This document shows, in pieces, positions 36,864 to 46,532 of a stretch of 64,000 nt of DNA. A model generated the notes under the pieces. It searched no databases and was not told the origin of the DNA. It was given only the letters and a program-made list of their open reading frames with translations. The position numbers and the translations under genes are program-made. This stretch comes from an uncultured Thermoguttaceae bacterium (lineage in GTDB: Bacteria; Planctomycetota; Planctomycetia; Pirellulales; Thermoguttaceae), in contig CALIRO010000040.1 of assembly GCA_938042245.1 (NCBI GenBank), positions 62,001 through 126,000 of the forward strand. The letters are read 5' to 3'. The stretch's first letter is position 1, and each line of letters begins with the position of its first letter.

Positions 36864-39800
36864 TTGTTAAACCATTCTAAATCTTCCCAACCCAGAAGAA
36901 CATGCCTTGATTCGGGCGGAGCTTCTCTTTATAATCTGCCGCAGCGTGGGAAGAGGCCTTTTCGTCGTAACTTCTTTGGTATCCTCAGGTTAGGCTATTG
37001 GACAGGTGCGTTCGCCTGTCCAGGTTGGCAAGGACGCCTCTTGCAGACGGCTCATCTGGTTGGTCAGCGCCCTGATTGGCACAAGCCGACTCCAGGTCGG
37101 CCGGATCGCACTCCGTCCTTTCTTCCTCCTGTTTGGACAGGGGGTTACTGTGCGATTAATTTCTCCCATCCTGCTCCTCCGTACACCGCTTCGAGTGTTT
37201 TTGGGAGCTGGTCTGGCAATTGCTCTTGGGGGAAGCTGTCGAATCCTGCTAGTTGGTGGGTGGTTTACTGGTTGCGGTGGTTGGTTCTTCTGGGGGGATG
37301 GATACCCTGCTTACTTACTGAAACCAATTCCGCCTCACAAGTCTGGGCCTCTTCGCCCCCCGTGGGGCAGGCCCGGGTGGAACTCCCGCCGCCCTCGGAG
37401 TCTTTGCCGCTCAAAATCTCCGCCGATCGTGGTACCCTGTGGACCGAAGGAAGTTGCCAAGTCTGGGCTCTAGAAGGTAACGTCCAGTTGGTCCAAGGTT
37501 CCCACAAAGTCCAGGCTCAACGGGCTGTCTTCTGGGTATCTGCCCAGGTCCCCCCGGAAGAAGCTATCTCCAAAGTCTTCGGATCTTCGCAAATCCAGTT
37601 TGCCCAAGATTATCCCCTGGGGAGCTCAGAAGGAGCTCTGACCAAAGTCGTCGGATATTGGGAAGGGCAAGTGGAAGGCCAATGCTGGGGCAATGCAGGT
37701 CAGGTCCGATGGACCGACCAAACTTGGCTAAGCCGGTGGGTCAGTACCAGTGCCCCAGAAATCCACGTGGTCCAATGGCTGCCTGAAGCAACCGAAAAAC
37801 CCCCCTGGTATGATCGGGCAGTGGCCCGTCGGCGCCAGGAACTGGCGCAGGCCATCCAACAAACTCCGGGGGGGTTGCCTGGGGGAGCCAGTGGGACGGG
37901 TTCCGGTAGCCAACCCATGGGCTTTGATCTGTCTTCATGGGGAGGAGTTCCTTCGGCGGCAGGGGGCGGGTCAGCCCCTCGGCTAGGCGTGGCTCCGGGT
38001 TCTGGCGGGGGGGCGCCTTGGGCTGGGGCTGAAGACGGCCAAAGCCCTACACCAAGCCCATCGGCCACGGTAGCTCAGTTGGCTAAGCCACTCCCAGCGC
38101 CAGCGGCATCAGCCCTGCCCCCCCGAACTCGCCGGATCCGCGTCTTTTCCCGAAGCGATGTGCGGATTCAGGCCCAATGGTTTCCCGATCCGCAGACTAA
38201 TCAAGGCATTGCCGTCATTGACGGCGGAGTGAACATCGTCATTGACGAGGCGGGCAGGTGGGGAACCGTGGATATTTCCGCGGATCGGATGGTCATTTGG
38301 ACACGTGCCGATCAGGAGCCTGGGCTTTCTGGCCAAGCGCTGCAGGATGCAGAAACCCCCATGGAAATCTATATGGAAGGCAATGTGGTTTTCCGGCAAG
38401 GGCAGCGCACAATCTGGGCGGATCGGCTTTATTATGATGTGCGCCGGCGGTGGGGAACCATTTTGGGTGCAGAAGTGCTCACCCCAGCTCCCAAGTATGA
38501 AGGTCTTCTGCGCCTTCGGGCTGAGCTGCTTCAGCAAACAGGGCCTGGCCAGTTTTTTGCTCGGGATGCGTTTGTTACTTCCAGTCGGCTGGGCACCCCT
38601 CGGTATCGACTCCAGGCTAGGGAAGTGTATTTCGAGGATGTTCAAGTGCCCCTGGCAGATCCATGGACCGGCCAAATCCAGGTGGATCCGCAAACAGGAG
38701 AGGTTTTACTGGATCATCAACAGAATTTTACTAGCCGACACAATTTCCTTTTCCTGGAAGAGGTGCCGGTTCTCTATTGGCCGTGGATGGCGGCCGATGT
38801 GAGTGAACCGACCCTGTATATCCGCCGGGTACGGTATAAATACGATAAATCGTTTGGCAATCAGATTTTCACGGACTGGAATGCGTTTCAGCTTTTCGGG
38901 ATTCGGCGGCGGCCCGAGGGAACCCGCTGGGACGCTAGTATCGATTATCTGGATAAGCGAGGCTTAGGTCATGGCACCACCTTTACCTATCGCCGGAATG
39001 AATTTCTTGGGATTGTTGGGCCGGTTTCCGGCCTGGTGGATTACTGGGGGCTGAAGGACCATGGAGAGGACCTATTGGCCGGTCGGGGTTGGGTGCAGCC
39101 GGAATCGGAATATCGGCATCGGCTCTTCTGGAAACATCGGCAGCAGATTGCCGAAGAGTATCTCTTGTCGGCAGAGGTCAACTGGATCAGTGATCGGAAC
39201 TTCCTGGAGCAGTATTACCGTACCGAATGGGAAACCTTCAAGGATTTTACCACGGGGGTGGAATTACGACGGGCAAGAGACCACATTTCCTGGAGCGTGG
39301 CGGCGGACGTTCGGCTGAACGACTTTCTGACCCAGACGGAGTGGTTACCCAGGGCGGACCATTTTATTTTGGGCCAGCAGGTAGCCGAGGGGCTGACGTG
39401 GTTTTCGCATTCTGGGGTTGGCTACGGGCGGTTTCGGACCGGGGCGGCGCCGACGTTTGCCAGGGAGGCGGCTTTGTTTACCTATCTGCCGTGGGAGTCG
39501 CCGGGGCCGCCTGGTGCACCGGGCGTGCCCTTAAAAGCCGATGGGGAACGGATATTTACGCGTCAGGAAATCGACTGGCCGCTGCAATTAGGACCGGTTA
39601 AGGTCGTGCCGTATGCCCTAGGGGAAGCGGCCCATTGGGGGGAGGATCGGACCGGCGAGGACCTGCAACGGCTCTACTATCAGGTGGGTGTGCGGGCCAG
39701 CCTGCCTTTCTGGCGCAGCTTTCCCGAGGTAGAGAGCCTCTTATGGAACGTGCACGGCTTGGCGCATAAGGTAACCTTGGAGGGGGAGTTTGCTTTTGCG

Positions 39801-40610
39801 GAGGCCAATCGGGATCTCAGCCTGCTACCGCTTTATGACCCGCTGGATGACGATGGGATTGAGGCGTTGCGCCGGCGGTTTGCGGTGCGCACCTTTGGTC
39901 TGCCGGCGGGTACGGTGGCGGCCATTCCGCTGCCGTTTGATGAACGAGTTTTTGCTTTGCGGAGCGGCCTAGCCAGTTGGGTGACTGCTCCGGTGGAAGT
40001 AGCAGACGACCTGATGGTATTCCGGCTGGGAATGCACCAGCGGTTGCAGACCAAACGGGGGCCGCCCGAAAACCGCCGAATTATCGACTGGATGACGCTG
40101 GAGACGAATTTCACGATTTTTCCGGAGGCCGACCGGGATAATTTCGGGACCGCTGTCGGTCTGCTGGATTACCAGTACCGATGGTTTATTGGGGATCGCT
40201 TCACGCTGGTTTCGACGGGGTTATTTGATTTCTTCCATGATGGGGCACAAGTGATTACTATTGGGGGGTACTTGGAACGCCCGCCGCAGGGCCGACTGTA
40301 TTTAGGTTTGAACCTCCTGGAAGGCCCCTTCCGAAGCCAGGTGCTGCTGGCTTCCTTCTCCTATCAGATGAGTCCCAAGTGGATTGGTACGGTAAGCGCC
40401 TCGGTGGATTTGACCGGTGAAAACATCGGCCAAAGTGCCTCGGTTACCCGGATCGGCGAATCCCTAGTGGTCAACGTAGGGGTGCGGGTGGATGCCATTC
40501 GGAAAGATACCGGTGTGTTTTTAAGTGTGGAGCCTCGGTTTTTGCCCAAACGTCGTTTGGCCGGTGCCGCAGGCCGAATCCCCCTTGCCGGGCTGGAAAA
40601 GCTGGAGTAA
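36864..40610 (+). CDS. LptD/OstA-like outer membrane protein (start uncertain, possibly ~37260)
   Basis: EIYMEGNVVFRQGQRTIWADRLYYDVRRRWGTILGAEVLT OstA-like region followed by long beta-rich C-terminus; hydrophobic leader only from ~residue 132. Confidence 0.75.
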   Translation: MLNHSKSSQPRRTCLDSGGASLYNLPQRGKRPFRRNFFGILRLGYWTGAFACPGWQGRLLQTAHLVGQRPDWHKPTPGRPDRTPSFLPPVWTGGYCAINFSHPAPPYTASSVFGSWSGNCSWGKLSNPASWWVVYWLRWLVLLGGWIPCLLTETNSASQVWASSPPVGQARVELPPPSESLPLKISADRGTLWTEGSCQVWALEGNVQLVQGSHKVQAQRAVFWVSAQVPPEEAISKVFGSSQIQFAQDYPLGSSEGALTKVVGYWEGQVEGQCWGNAGQVRWTDQTWLSRWVSTSAPEIHVVQWLPEATEKPPWYDRAVARRRQELAQAIQQTPGGLPGGASGTGSGSQPMGFDLSSWGGVPSAAGGGSAPRLGVAPGSGGGAPWAGAEDGQSPTPSPSATVAQLAKPLPAPAASALPPRTRRIRVFSRSDVRIQAQWFPDPQTNQGIAVIDGGVNIVIDEAGRWGTVDISADRMVIWTRADQEPGLSGQALQDAETPMEIYMEGNVVFRQGQRTIWADRLYYDVRRRWGTILGAEVLTPAPKYEGLLRLRAELLQQTGPGQFFARDAFVTSSRLGTPRYRLQAREVYFEDVQVPLADPWTGQIQVDPQTGEVLLDHQQNFTSRHNFLFLEEVPVLYWPWMAADVSEPTLYIRRVRYKYDKSFGNQIFTDWNAFQLFGIRRRPEGTRWDASIDYLDKRGLGHGTTFTYRRNEFLGIVGPVSGLVDYWGLKDHGEDLLAGRGWVQPESEYRHRLFWKHRQQIAEEYLLSAEVNWISDRNFLEQYYRTEWETFKDFTTGVELRRARDHISWSVAADVRLNDFLTQTEWLPRADHFILGQQVAEGLTWFSHSGVGYGRFRTGAAPTFAREAALFTYLPWESPGPPGAPGVPLKADGERIFTRQEIDWPLQLGPVKVVPYALGEAAHWGEDRTGEDLQRLYYQVGVRASLPFWRSFPEVESLLWNVHGLAHKVTLEGEFAFAEANRDLSLLPLYDPLDDDGIEALRRRFAVRTFGLPAGTVAAIPLPFDERVFALRSGLASWVTAPVEVADDLMVFRLGMHQRLQTKRGPPENRRIIDWMTLETNFTIFPEADRDNFGTAVGLLDYQYRWFIGDRFTLVSTGLFDFFHDGAQVITIGGYLERPPQGRLYLGLNLLEGPFRSQVLLASFSYQMSPKWIGTVSASVDLTGENIGQSASVTRIGESLVVNVGVRVDAIRKDTGVFLSVEPRFLPKRRLAGAAGRIPLAGLEKLE

Positions 40611-40695
40611 TCCGTTTCGGCGATTGGTGTCCTAGCGGCCAACTTGTGGCCGCTCCGTTTCTCTGGAGGGGGCAGCATGATCTGGACATTTGTCG

Positions 40696-41802
40696 CTACT
40701 TTTCCTCTCCGGATGCCACAAAGGCCTGCACCGGGATTTCCACAGCCTCTGGGGTGAGATCGGTCTGTAGGCGGATAATGCCTTTATGTTTACCTAGCCT
40801 ATCAGGCGCTTGATACCGGAGAGTAACCCGATGGAGTCTCTGCGCTGGGGCAGGCTGGGGGAACGGGACGCTCAGGCCAGGCAGAGTTGCGGTAGCTGAC
40901 AGCAAGCGGAAAGGGCGTTGGGCCTGGACGACCAGGAGTTTCGTAACTGTCTGGCCAGGCCAGATGGCCCCCAGCCAAACTATCGGCGGATACACCTGCA
41001 GTTCTGCCGCCACCCGTCCGGTAACCAACACCGAAATGGCTGCATTCTGAGAGTCATGGGTTTGCAGTACCAAGAGTTCTTTAAACGGGCCTAATGGGCC
41101 GGTGGCTTCCACGTGCACCTGAAGCCGATAGCAAACTTGCTGGTGGCTGCGTTCGATCTGCGTCAGATTAGCCCCGAGGCGCTGCTGCGGACTTTGGAGG
41201 CTTTCGATCCGCCAGTCGGGACGGTCTCGGCAGATGATAAGGGCTTCTCGGAGAGCTTTTTGGCCAGGCTGCAACGTACCGAAATCCAATTCGGGAGGCT
41301 CCAAGGAAATGGCGGGATCGATATACGCAGTTACATGGAGTTGGACCTCTGCAAATTCAGGACGGATGAACGTTACGGTCAAGGTGGAACCCTTCCGTCC
41401 TTGGAATCGGTCGGTGCGCAGGCGAGCAGTAAGATGCTTTTGTTCACCAGGCGCTAAAATCGCTTTTGGTAACACCGGTTCGGTACATTCGCAGGTATGA
41501 CGGACCCGGCTAATTTCGACCTCAAAAGGATAGGGGTTAGTAATGACGAAATCGAACTCGGCGTGGGCTTTGGCGGGCACTCGACCGAAATCATACTCCT
41601 TTCGTTCAAACAGCCGGCCGGCCCACCCAGGCGGTAACGGAGGGGGGTTTTCATTGTGGTTGGGTCTGTGGGCACTGGGCGCACTGATTGGCCAAAAGAT
41701 CACTCCAATCATATAACCCCAACCAATCCATCCGAAAACCGAACGAAGGAAAATAGGATGCCTGTTCATAGTCCACAAGGCCTGGTTAACGATTTTGGTC
41801 AA
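40696..41802 (-). CDS. DUF1573 domain protein
   Basis: RKEYDFGRVPAKAHAEFDFVITNPYPFEVEISRVRHTCECTEP. Confidence 0.9.
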   Translation of the reverse strand: MTKIVNQALWTMNRHPIFLRSVFGWIGWGYMIGVIFWPISAPSAHRPNHNENPPPLPPGWAGRLFERKEYDFGRVPAKAHAEFDFVITNPYPFEVEISRVRHTCECTEPVLPKAILAPGEQKHLTARLRTDRFQGRKGSTLTVTFIRPEFAEVQLHVTAYIDPAISLEPPELDFGTLQPGQKALREALIICRDRPDWRIESLQSPQQRLGANLTQIERSHQQVCYRLQVHVEATGPLGPFKELLVLQTHDSQNAAISVLVTGRVAAELQVYPPIVWLGAIWPGQTVTKLLVVQAQRPFRLLSATATLPGLSVPFPQPAPAQRLHRVTLRYQAPDRLGKHKGIIRLQTDLTPEAVEIPVQAFVASGEEK

Positions 41803-43018
41803 TCAGTCGGGTTTGGGCCTGCTGGCTCCAGGGGCTTTCTGGAGCTAGGGCCAGGAAGCTGCGCCAGTGGGATTTGGCCTGTTCCGTTCGGCCCAACTGG
41901 TCCAACAGGCGGGCCAGGTGATAATGGGCATCCGCATAGTGGGGATGATAGGCTAATGCGCCTTGCAGGGCTGCCACAGCCAGCTCCGTTTCTCCGGTTT
42001 CCGCCAAAAGACAGCCCAAATTACACCGGGCTTCCACGAAGTCTTCATCCAGTTCGATGGCCATGTAATAACGTTCCCGTGCTCCGGACAGATCGCCCAT
42101 CCGATAGAGGAGTTCGGCTAATTGGAAGCAGAGTTCTGGGGAGGGGCCGGCGGCGGCCAACGCAGCCCGGAGCATTTCAGCCGCTTCGCGAAGTTGGCCG
42201 GTCTCCTCGAACTGCATGGCTATTTGGACCATTTCCTCTGGGGAGTAATAAGGGGGGCTGTCCGTGGGCACAAAGCGCTCGGCCAGGCAGAAGGCGGCTG
42301 AAGAAGAGGCGCCAGGACGTTGTGGGAGATTTTGGTTTTGTTCGGCCTGGGTAGGCACCCCCTCGAACTCCAGACGCAATTGGCCTCCAGGTTCCATTAG
42401 CCGATCCCCATCCCAAAGCAAAATCTGCTTTCCCTCGATGCGCAGAGGGAGTTGGCCGAGGGGGCGGTCCAGATCGGGGCGGCAGCGGCTCAGGTCGGCC
42501 ATTTGGCGGAGGATGGTCTGGGTGGTGGCGCCCGCCTGGTACAGCTCTGCCAATCGCCGGGCAACAGTAACTTCCTGGAAATCGAAATAAGGTAATTTAT
42601 GGACCACTTTGGCGGGTCGGAGCCAGCCCCGCTGATACCACCGCCGTAGCTGAGCCAGGGGAACCCGGAGCAATTCGGCCAGCATGGCTGGGGTATAAAG
42701 GCGATGGATTTCTGAATTTTCGTTTATTATTCCCAGGCGCTCCCAAAGTTGACTTTCCGGCACTAGTTCGAGGTGTCCTTCGGCTGCTGCCTCCTGAAGC
42801 GATGCAGGGAGGCAGATCCCGAGGGAAGACGTGGACTTGGAAAGTGCCTCTCCGGTGCCTTCCCCCAGGATCAGGATGTCTGCCTCCGGGCCCGGGCGTT
42901 CGAGAACCTTCGCCCCTTGTTGTCGTAACAGGTGGGCCAACTCCCGACGGCTAAGGCTAGCCAATCGGCCCACAATGGCAATCCGTTTGCCTTGCAGGGT
43001 GCCACCAAAATTAGCCAT
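41786..43018 (-). CDS. BRCT-like plus MerR-type HTH plus TPR protein
   Basis: GTLQGKRIAIVGRLASLSRRELAHLLRQQGAKVL; YTPAMLAELLRVPLAQLRRWYQRGWLRP; FVEARCNLGCLLAETGETELAVAALQGALAYHPHYADAHYHLARLL. Confidence 0.85.
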   Translation of the reverse strand: MANFGGTLQGKRIAIVGRLASLSRRELAHLLRQQGAKVLERPGPEADILILGEGTGEALSKSTSSLGICLPASLQEAAAEGHLELVPESQLWERLGIINENSEIHRLYTPAMLAELLRVPLAQLRRWYQRGWLRPAKVVHKLPYFDFQEVTVARRLAELYQAGATTQTILRQMADLSRCRPDLDRPLGQLPLRIEGKQILLWDGDRLMEPGGQLRLEFEGVPTQAEQNQNLPQRPGASSSAAFCLAERFVPTDSPPYYSPEEMVQIAMQFEETGQLREAAEMLRAALAAAGPSPELCFQLAELLYRMGDLSGARERYYMAIELDEDFVEARCNLGCLLAETGETELAVAALQGALAYHPHYADAHYHLARLLDQLGRTEQAKSHWRSFLALAPESPWSQQAQTRLIDQNR

Positions 43019-43181
43019 TACTGCCTCCTGAAGGAGTGGAAGGGGTACGAGGATATCCAGAACCTGGCGGAGTCTCCTTCCCCTGCAGGGGCATCGCCTA
43101 CCATCGAGCGCCTCCTGCCACCGGGGAGAGGCAGGGCGTGGCCCCTCCAGTTGGTCCTGCCAGGCGCACCGCCTCCCAAAG

Positions 43182-44684
43182 CTACGAACCCGATGGAAGG
43201 ATGCGGAGCGGGTGATCGGGTTGGTCTGCCAATCGAATTTCTACTGGGCCGGTTTGACGAGCCACCGCTTCCTGAAATTCCCGCGGAGTACGAACCGGGA
43301 CCTGGCCCACCTGGCTGATGATCATTCCCGGGCGTAGTCCTGCTTGCCAAGCAGGGGACCCCTCCTGAACTTCAATGACTGCTACGCCCAGATCAAACGG
43401 GAGGGTGGGGAACATGGGTCGGCCGCTGGCATCGACGACTCCGCTGATATAATCGACCCACAGGCCTCGCCAAGCCGGCGCCCGTTGGCTAACCACCTTT
43501 CTGCCTCGGAGAGGATATTTGCTCAATACCACCTCGATGGGCAAGGGGCGACCGTCTCGAAGCACCTCCAAGTGCACCCGACTTTCCACGGGCAATTTGC
43601 CCACTTCCAGGACCAAGCCGTCAAAATCGTAGATCGGGCTGCCATTGACCGCGAGGATCAGGTCGCCTGGTCGGAGACCAGCTCGATGGGCAGGCGAACC
43701 GGGCACCACATCCTCTACCCGCACTCCGCCGGAAGGCGCAGCCTCCGAAGCAGGCATGCCGCTGGAGCGGCGAATCCCAAGATACCCGTATTCCACCTCT
43801 CGACCTGTTTTTAAGGTATCGACCACCCGGCGAAAGGTGGGATCGACCGGGATGGCGTAGCCGGCAGCGGTTTCATAGCCGGCCACAGCGGCCAACGAGA
43901 CACACAGGCCGATCATCTCCCCCTGCAAGTTGACCAGGGGGCCGCCGCTGGTGCCCAGGTTCAGACGGGCATCGGTCTGGATTAATGTACCAAAGTGATA
44001 CAGTGCTATTTTGCCCACCGGATCGTTTTCATCCGGTTGCGGCGGCGCCTTTCGAGCCAGATTGGAAATAATGCCCCAACTGGCGCTGGCTTGGCCATCT
44101 CGGGCAATAGCATACGGATTGCCTAAGGCAAGAACAATCTGGCCTTTGCGAAGCTGTTGGGCGTCGCCAAAAGCAATTGGGCTGAGGCCTTTGGCCGGAA
44201 TGCTTAAGACGGCTAGATCGCTCCGGGGATCGGCGCCTTTGATCGAGGCGCGGTACGTCTTCCGATCTGGAGTAGTAACATAATATTCACATTCTTCCGG
44301 CAAGGCGTGAAACGCAGTCAAGATCAGCCCATTCGGATCGATCACCACGCCGGTGGCATATTGGCTGGGGATAAAATCGGGGTCGAGAGGCCCTGGCTGG
44401 AGTGGCGGAGTCCGTCGGCGGCCGAATGGGTCGGGAGGCTCTTCGAGTTGCATGGCAGCGCCGGCTGCGGGACGGGGTACCAACGCGATGGCCACGACCG
44501 ATTTTTCGGCCCGTGCGATGGCTTCGATCAGAGCGGCTTCCAGAGCGGCGAGCATCGCCCGAGGGTTTTCTTCCGCCCAAAGCCAACTCCCGCAGCGTCC
44601 GCTCGGCCATAATGGGGCCCCCATCCCTACCCACAGCCCGCCTACCAAAAATCCCCAGCCGATCCGAAAAACTTTTCCCCTCAT
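43182..44684 (-). CDS. HtrA/DegP-like trypsin-like serine protease with PDZ domains
   Basis: LTAFHAL, SDLAVLSI, NLGTSGGPLVN; PDZ HRAGLRPGDLILAVNGSPIYDFDGL. Confidence 0.93.
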   Translation of the reverse strand: MRGKVFRIGWGFLVGGLWVGMGAPLWPSGRCGSWLWAEENPRAMLAALEAALIEAIARAEKSVVAIALVPRPAAGAAMQLEEPPDPFGRRRTPPLQPGPLDPDFIPSQYATGVVIDPNGLILTAFHALPEECEYYVTTPDRKTYRASIKGADPRSDLAVLSIPAKGLSPIAFGDAQQLRKGQIVLALGNPYAIARDGQASASWGIISNLARKAPPQPDENDPVGKIALYHFGTLIQTDARLNLGTSGGPLVNLQGEMIGLCVSLAAVAGYETAAGYAIPVDPTFRRVVDTLKTGREVEYGYLGIRRSSGMPASEAAPSGGVRVEDVVPGSPAHRAGLRPGDLILAVNGSPIYDFDGLVLEVGKLPVESRVHLEVLRDGRPLPIEVVLSKYPLRGRKVVSQRAPAWRGLWVDYISGVVDASGRPMFPTLPFDLGVAVIEVQEGSPAWQAGLRPGMIISQVGQVPVRTPREFQEAVARQTGPVEIRLADQPDHPLRILPSGS

Positions 44685-44912
44685 GGCTCGCCCCTCCCAT
44701 CCAAGCAGCCGTCGCAGATGGATATCGCAGAAAGTAGCTCGTTATTGGCTTATGGTGAATTGCAGATCGGAAGTCGGTTCGTTAGGGATGCGGGGGGCAA
44801 CCTGTTGGGTGGCCCCCCAACCGTCAGCTTATACCTTTTTGGGACGCTTGGTGAAGAGCTTGGGAAGCTCCGGCTTGTGCCGTGGAGTGCTTGTTGCCCA
44901 CAGCTTCCCCCT

Positions 44913-46217
44913 TTAGCTAAGTACTCTCATGCACACCACGCCCGGTTCCACACAGGAGAGTCGTTCGATTTGAGTTAACGACTCGGCCAGTTTGCCGGCA
45001 GGGGCCGCATGGGTCATAATCACCAGAGGCACCATGGGATGATCGCCGGGCTCTTCGGTTTCGTGTTGGATGACCGAAGCGATGGAGACCCGATGGGCGC
45101 CGAGGATACCGGCGATTTCGGCCAACACGCCGGGGCGATCTTCTACATGGAGCCGTAAGTAATATCGGCTGCTGATCGCGGCGGGGTCCCGGAGGGGGAA
45201 GGCGGCTGGTCGATCGGGTGCCCAGAGGCGAAGCGTCCGGAAGGTGATGGCGGTGCGTCCCAGCGCGGTGCTGATGATGTCGGCGGTAACGGCGGATGCA
45301 GTAGGCATTTGTCCAGCCCCCTGCCCGTGGAAAAAGACCGGACCGACCGCATCGCCCACCACCCGAATCGCATTAAATGCGCCGCGCACATGCGCTAGCG
45401 GATTGTGCCGACCCACCAACGTGGGCGACACGTGCAACTCTAAGCCGCCGGAAACCAACTCCGCCACCGCCAACAACTTAATCGTATAGCCCAACTCGGC
45501 CGCATACTTCATGTCGGGCGCCTGGACTGTATCGATGCCGGTGCGGGGAATCTCCTGCCAGCGGACCCGCACGCCAAAGGCCAAATGAGCTAAAATAGCC
45601 AACTTCTGCGCCGCATCCGTGCCATTGACATCCAGGCTGGGATCGGCCTCGGCATAGCCAAGCTGCTGCGCCGTCCGAAGCGCCTCCGCATACGCCGTCC
45701 CATGGTCGGCCATCTCGGTGAGGATGAAATTGCTCGTACCGTTCAAGATGCCATAGATGGAGTGGATTTGGTTGGCGGCTAGACTCTCGGCAAGAGCCGC
45801 TATAATCGGAATGCCGCCGGCCACGGAGGCTTCAAAGGCGATGGAGCGGCCGTATCTTCGTGCCGCCTCGAACAATTCCGTGCCATGCTCGGCCAACAGG
45901 GCCTTGTTAGCGGTTACCACGTCTTTGCCGGCCTCCAGGAGCCGAAGCACAATCGTTCGGGCCGGTTCCAGCCCCCCGACCAGCTCCACGGCAATCTGAA
46001 TTTCCGGATCCTCTAGAACGGCAGAAAGCTGATTGGTCAGCAAACCCGGGGGCAACCGCACATTCCGCGGCCGCTCCAAATCCACATCTACCACCCGGGC
46101 CAACTCCAAGGGGCGTCCTACTTGCCGGGCCAGCCGCTCCCGCTCCTCCAACAACAGCTTGGCCACCCCAGAACCTATCGTGCCAAACCCAATAATAGCC
46201 ACCTTCACCGGCTTCAT
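44913..46217 (-). CDS. hom: Homoserine dehydrogenase with ACT domain
   Basis: KVAIIGFGTIGSGVAKLLLEE; GGIPIIAALAESLAANQIHSIYGILNGTSNFILTEM; GYAEADPSLDVNGTDAAQKLAILAHLAFG; C-terminal ACT. Confidence 0.96.
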   Translation of the reverse strand: MKPVKVAIIGFGTIGSGVAKLLLEERERLARQVGRPLELARVVDVDLERPRNVRLPPGLLTNQLSAVLEDPEIQIAVELVGGLEPARTIVLRLLEAGKDVVTANKALLAEHGTELFEAARRYGRSIAFEASVAGGIPIIAALAESLAANQIHSIYGILNGTSNFILTEMADHGTAYAEALRTAQQLGYAEADPSLDVNGTDAAQKLAILAHLAFGVRVRWQEIPRTGIDTVQAPDMKYAAELGYTIKLLAVAELVSGGLELHVSPTLVGRHNPLAHVRGAFNAIRVVGDAVGPVFFHGQGAGQMPTASAVTADIISTALGRTAITFRTLRLWAPDRPAAFPLRDPAAISSRYYLRLHVEDRPGVLAEIAGILGAHRVSIASVIQHETEEPGDHPMVPLVIMTHAAPAGKLAESLTQIERLSCVEPGVVCMRVLS

Positions 46218-46532
46218 ATCCCCACCTTTGAACTATACAGAATTTTTATCCTAAAACGAACCCCCTGGCCGGTCAAGGCCTGTCCGCTCCTTCCTCATCC
46301 GTAGAGGAACACGGACGTGGTGGCCCGATTGGGCTAGCAAACTGGCTGATTGGTTGACAGTTGCTGACCGTCCACGTTCCAGCAGGCCTTCTCTGAGGAA
46401 CTTCAGTATTCCAAAGCCCTTTCCCTCAAAAAGCCTGTCGGATAAAATTTTCCAAGCGTGGCTTCCTCTCCATTGAGTCGCTGAACCTTCGGAGGAGGTT
46501 TTTGTTTGAATACACCGGAAAGGTAATTCCCC

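Noticed and set aside
44783-44826. GGGGGGCAACCTGTTGGGTGGCCCCCC hairpin between hom and the HtrA-like gene as a novel element
   Set aside because: Most simply an inter-gene terminator-like hairpin; lacks T-tract but no other unusual property
46218-46532. Possible riboswitch/T-box upstream of hom
   Set aside because: No recognizable threonine/lysine leader peptide, T-box motif or conserved aptamer core by eye
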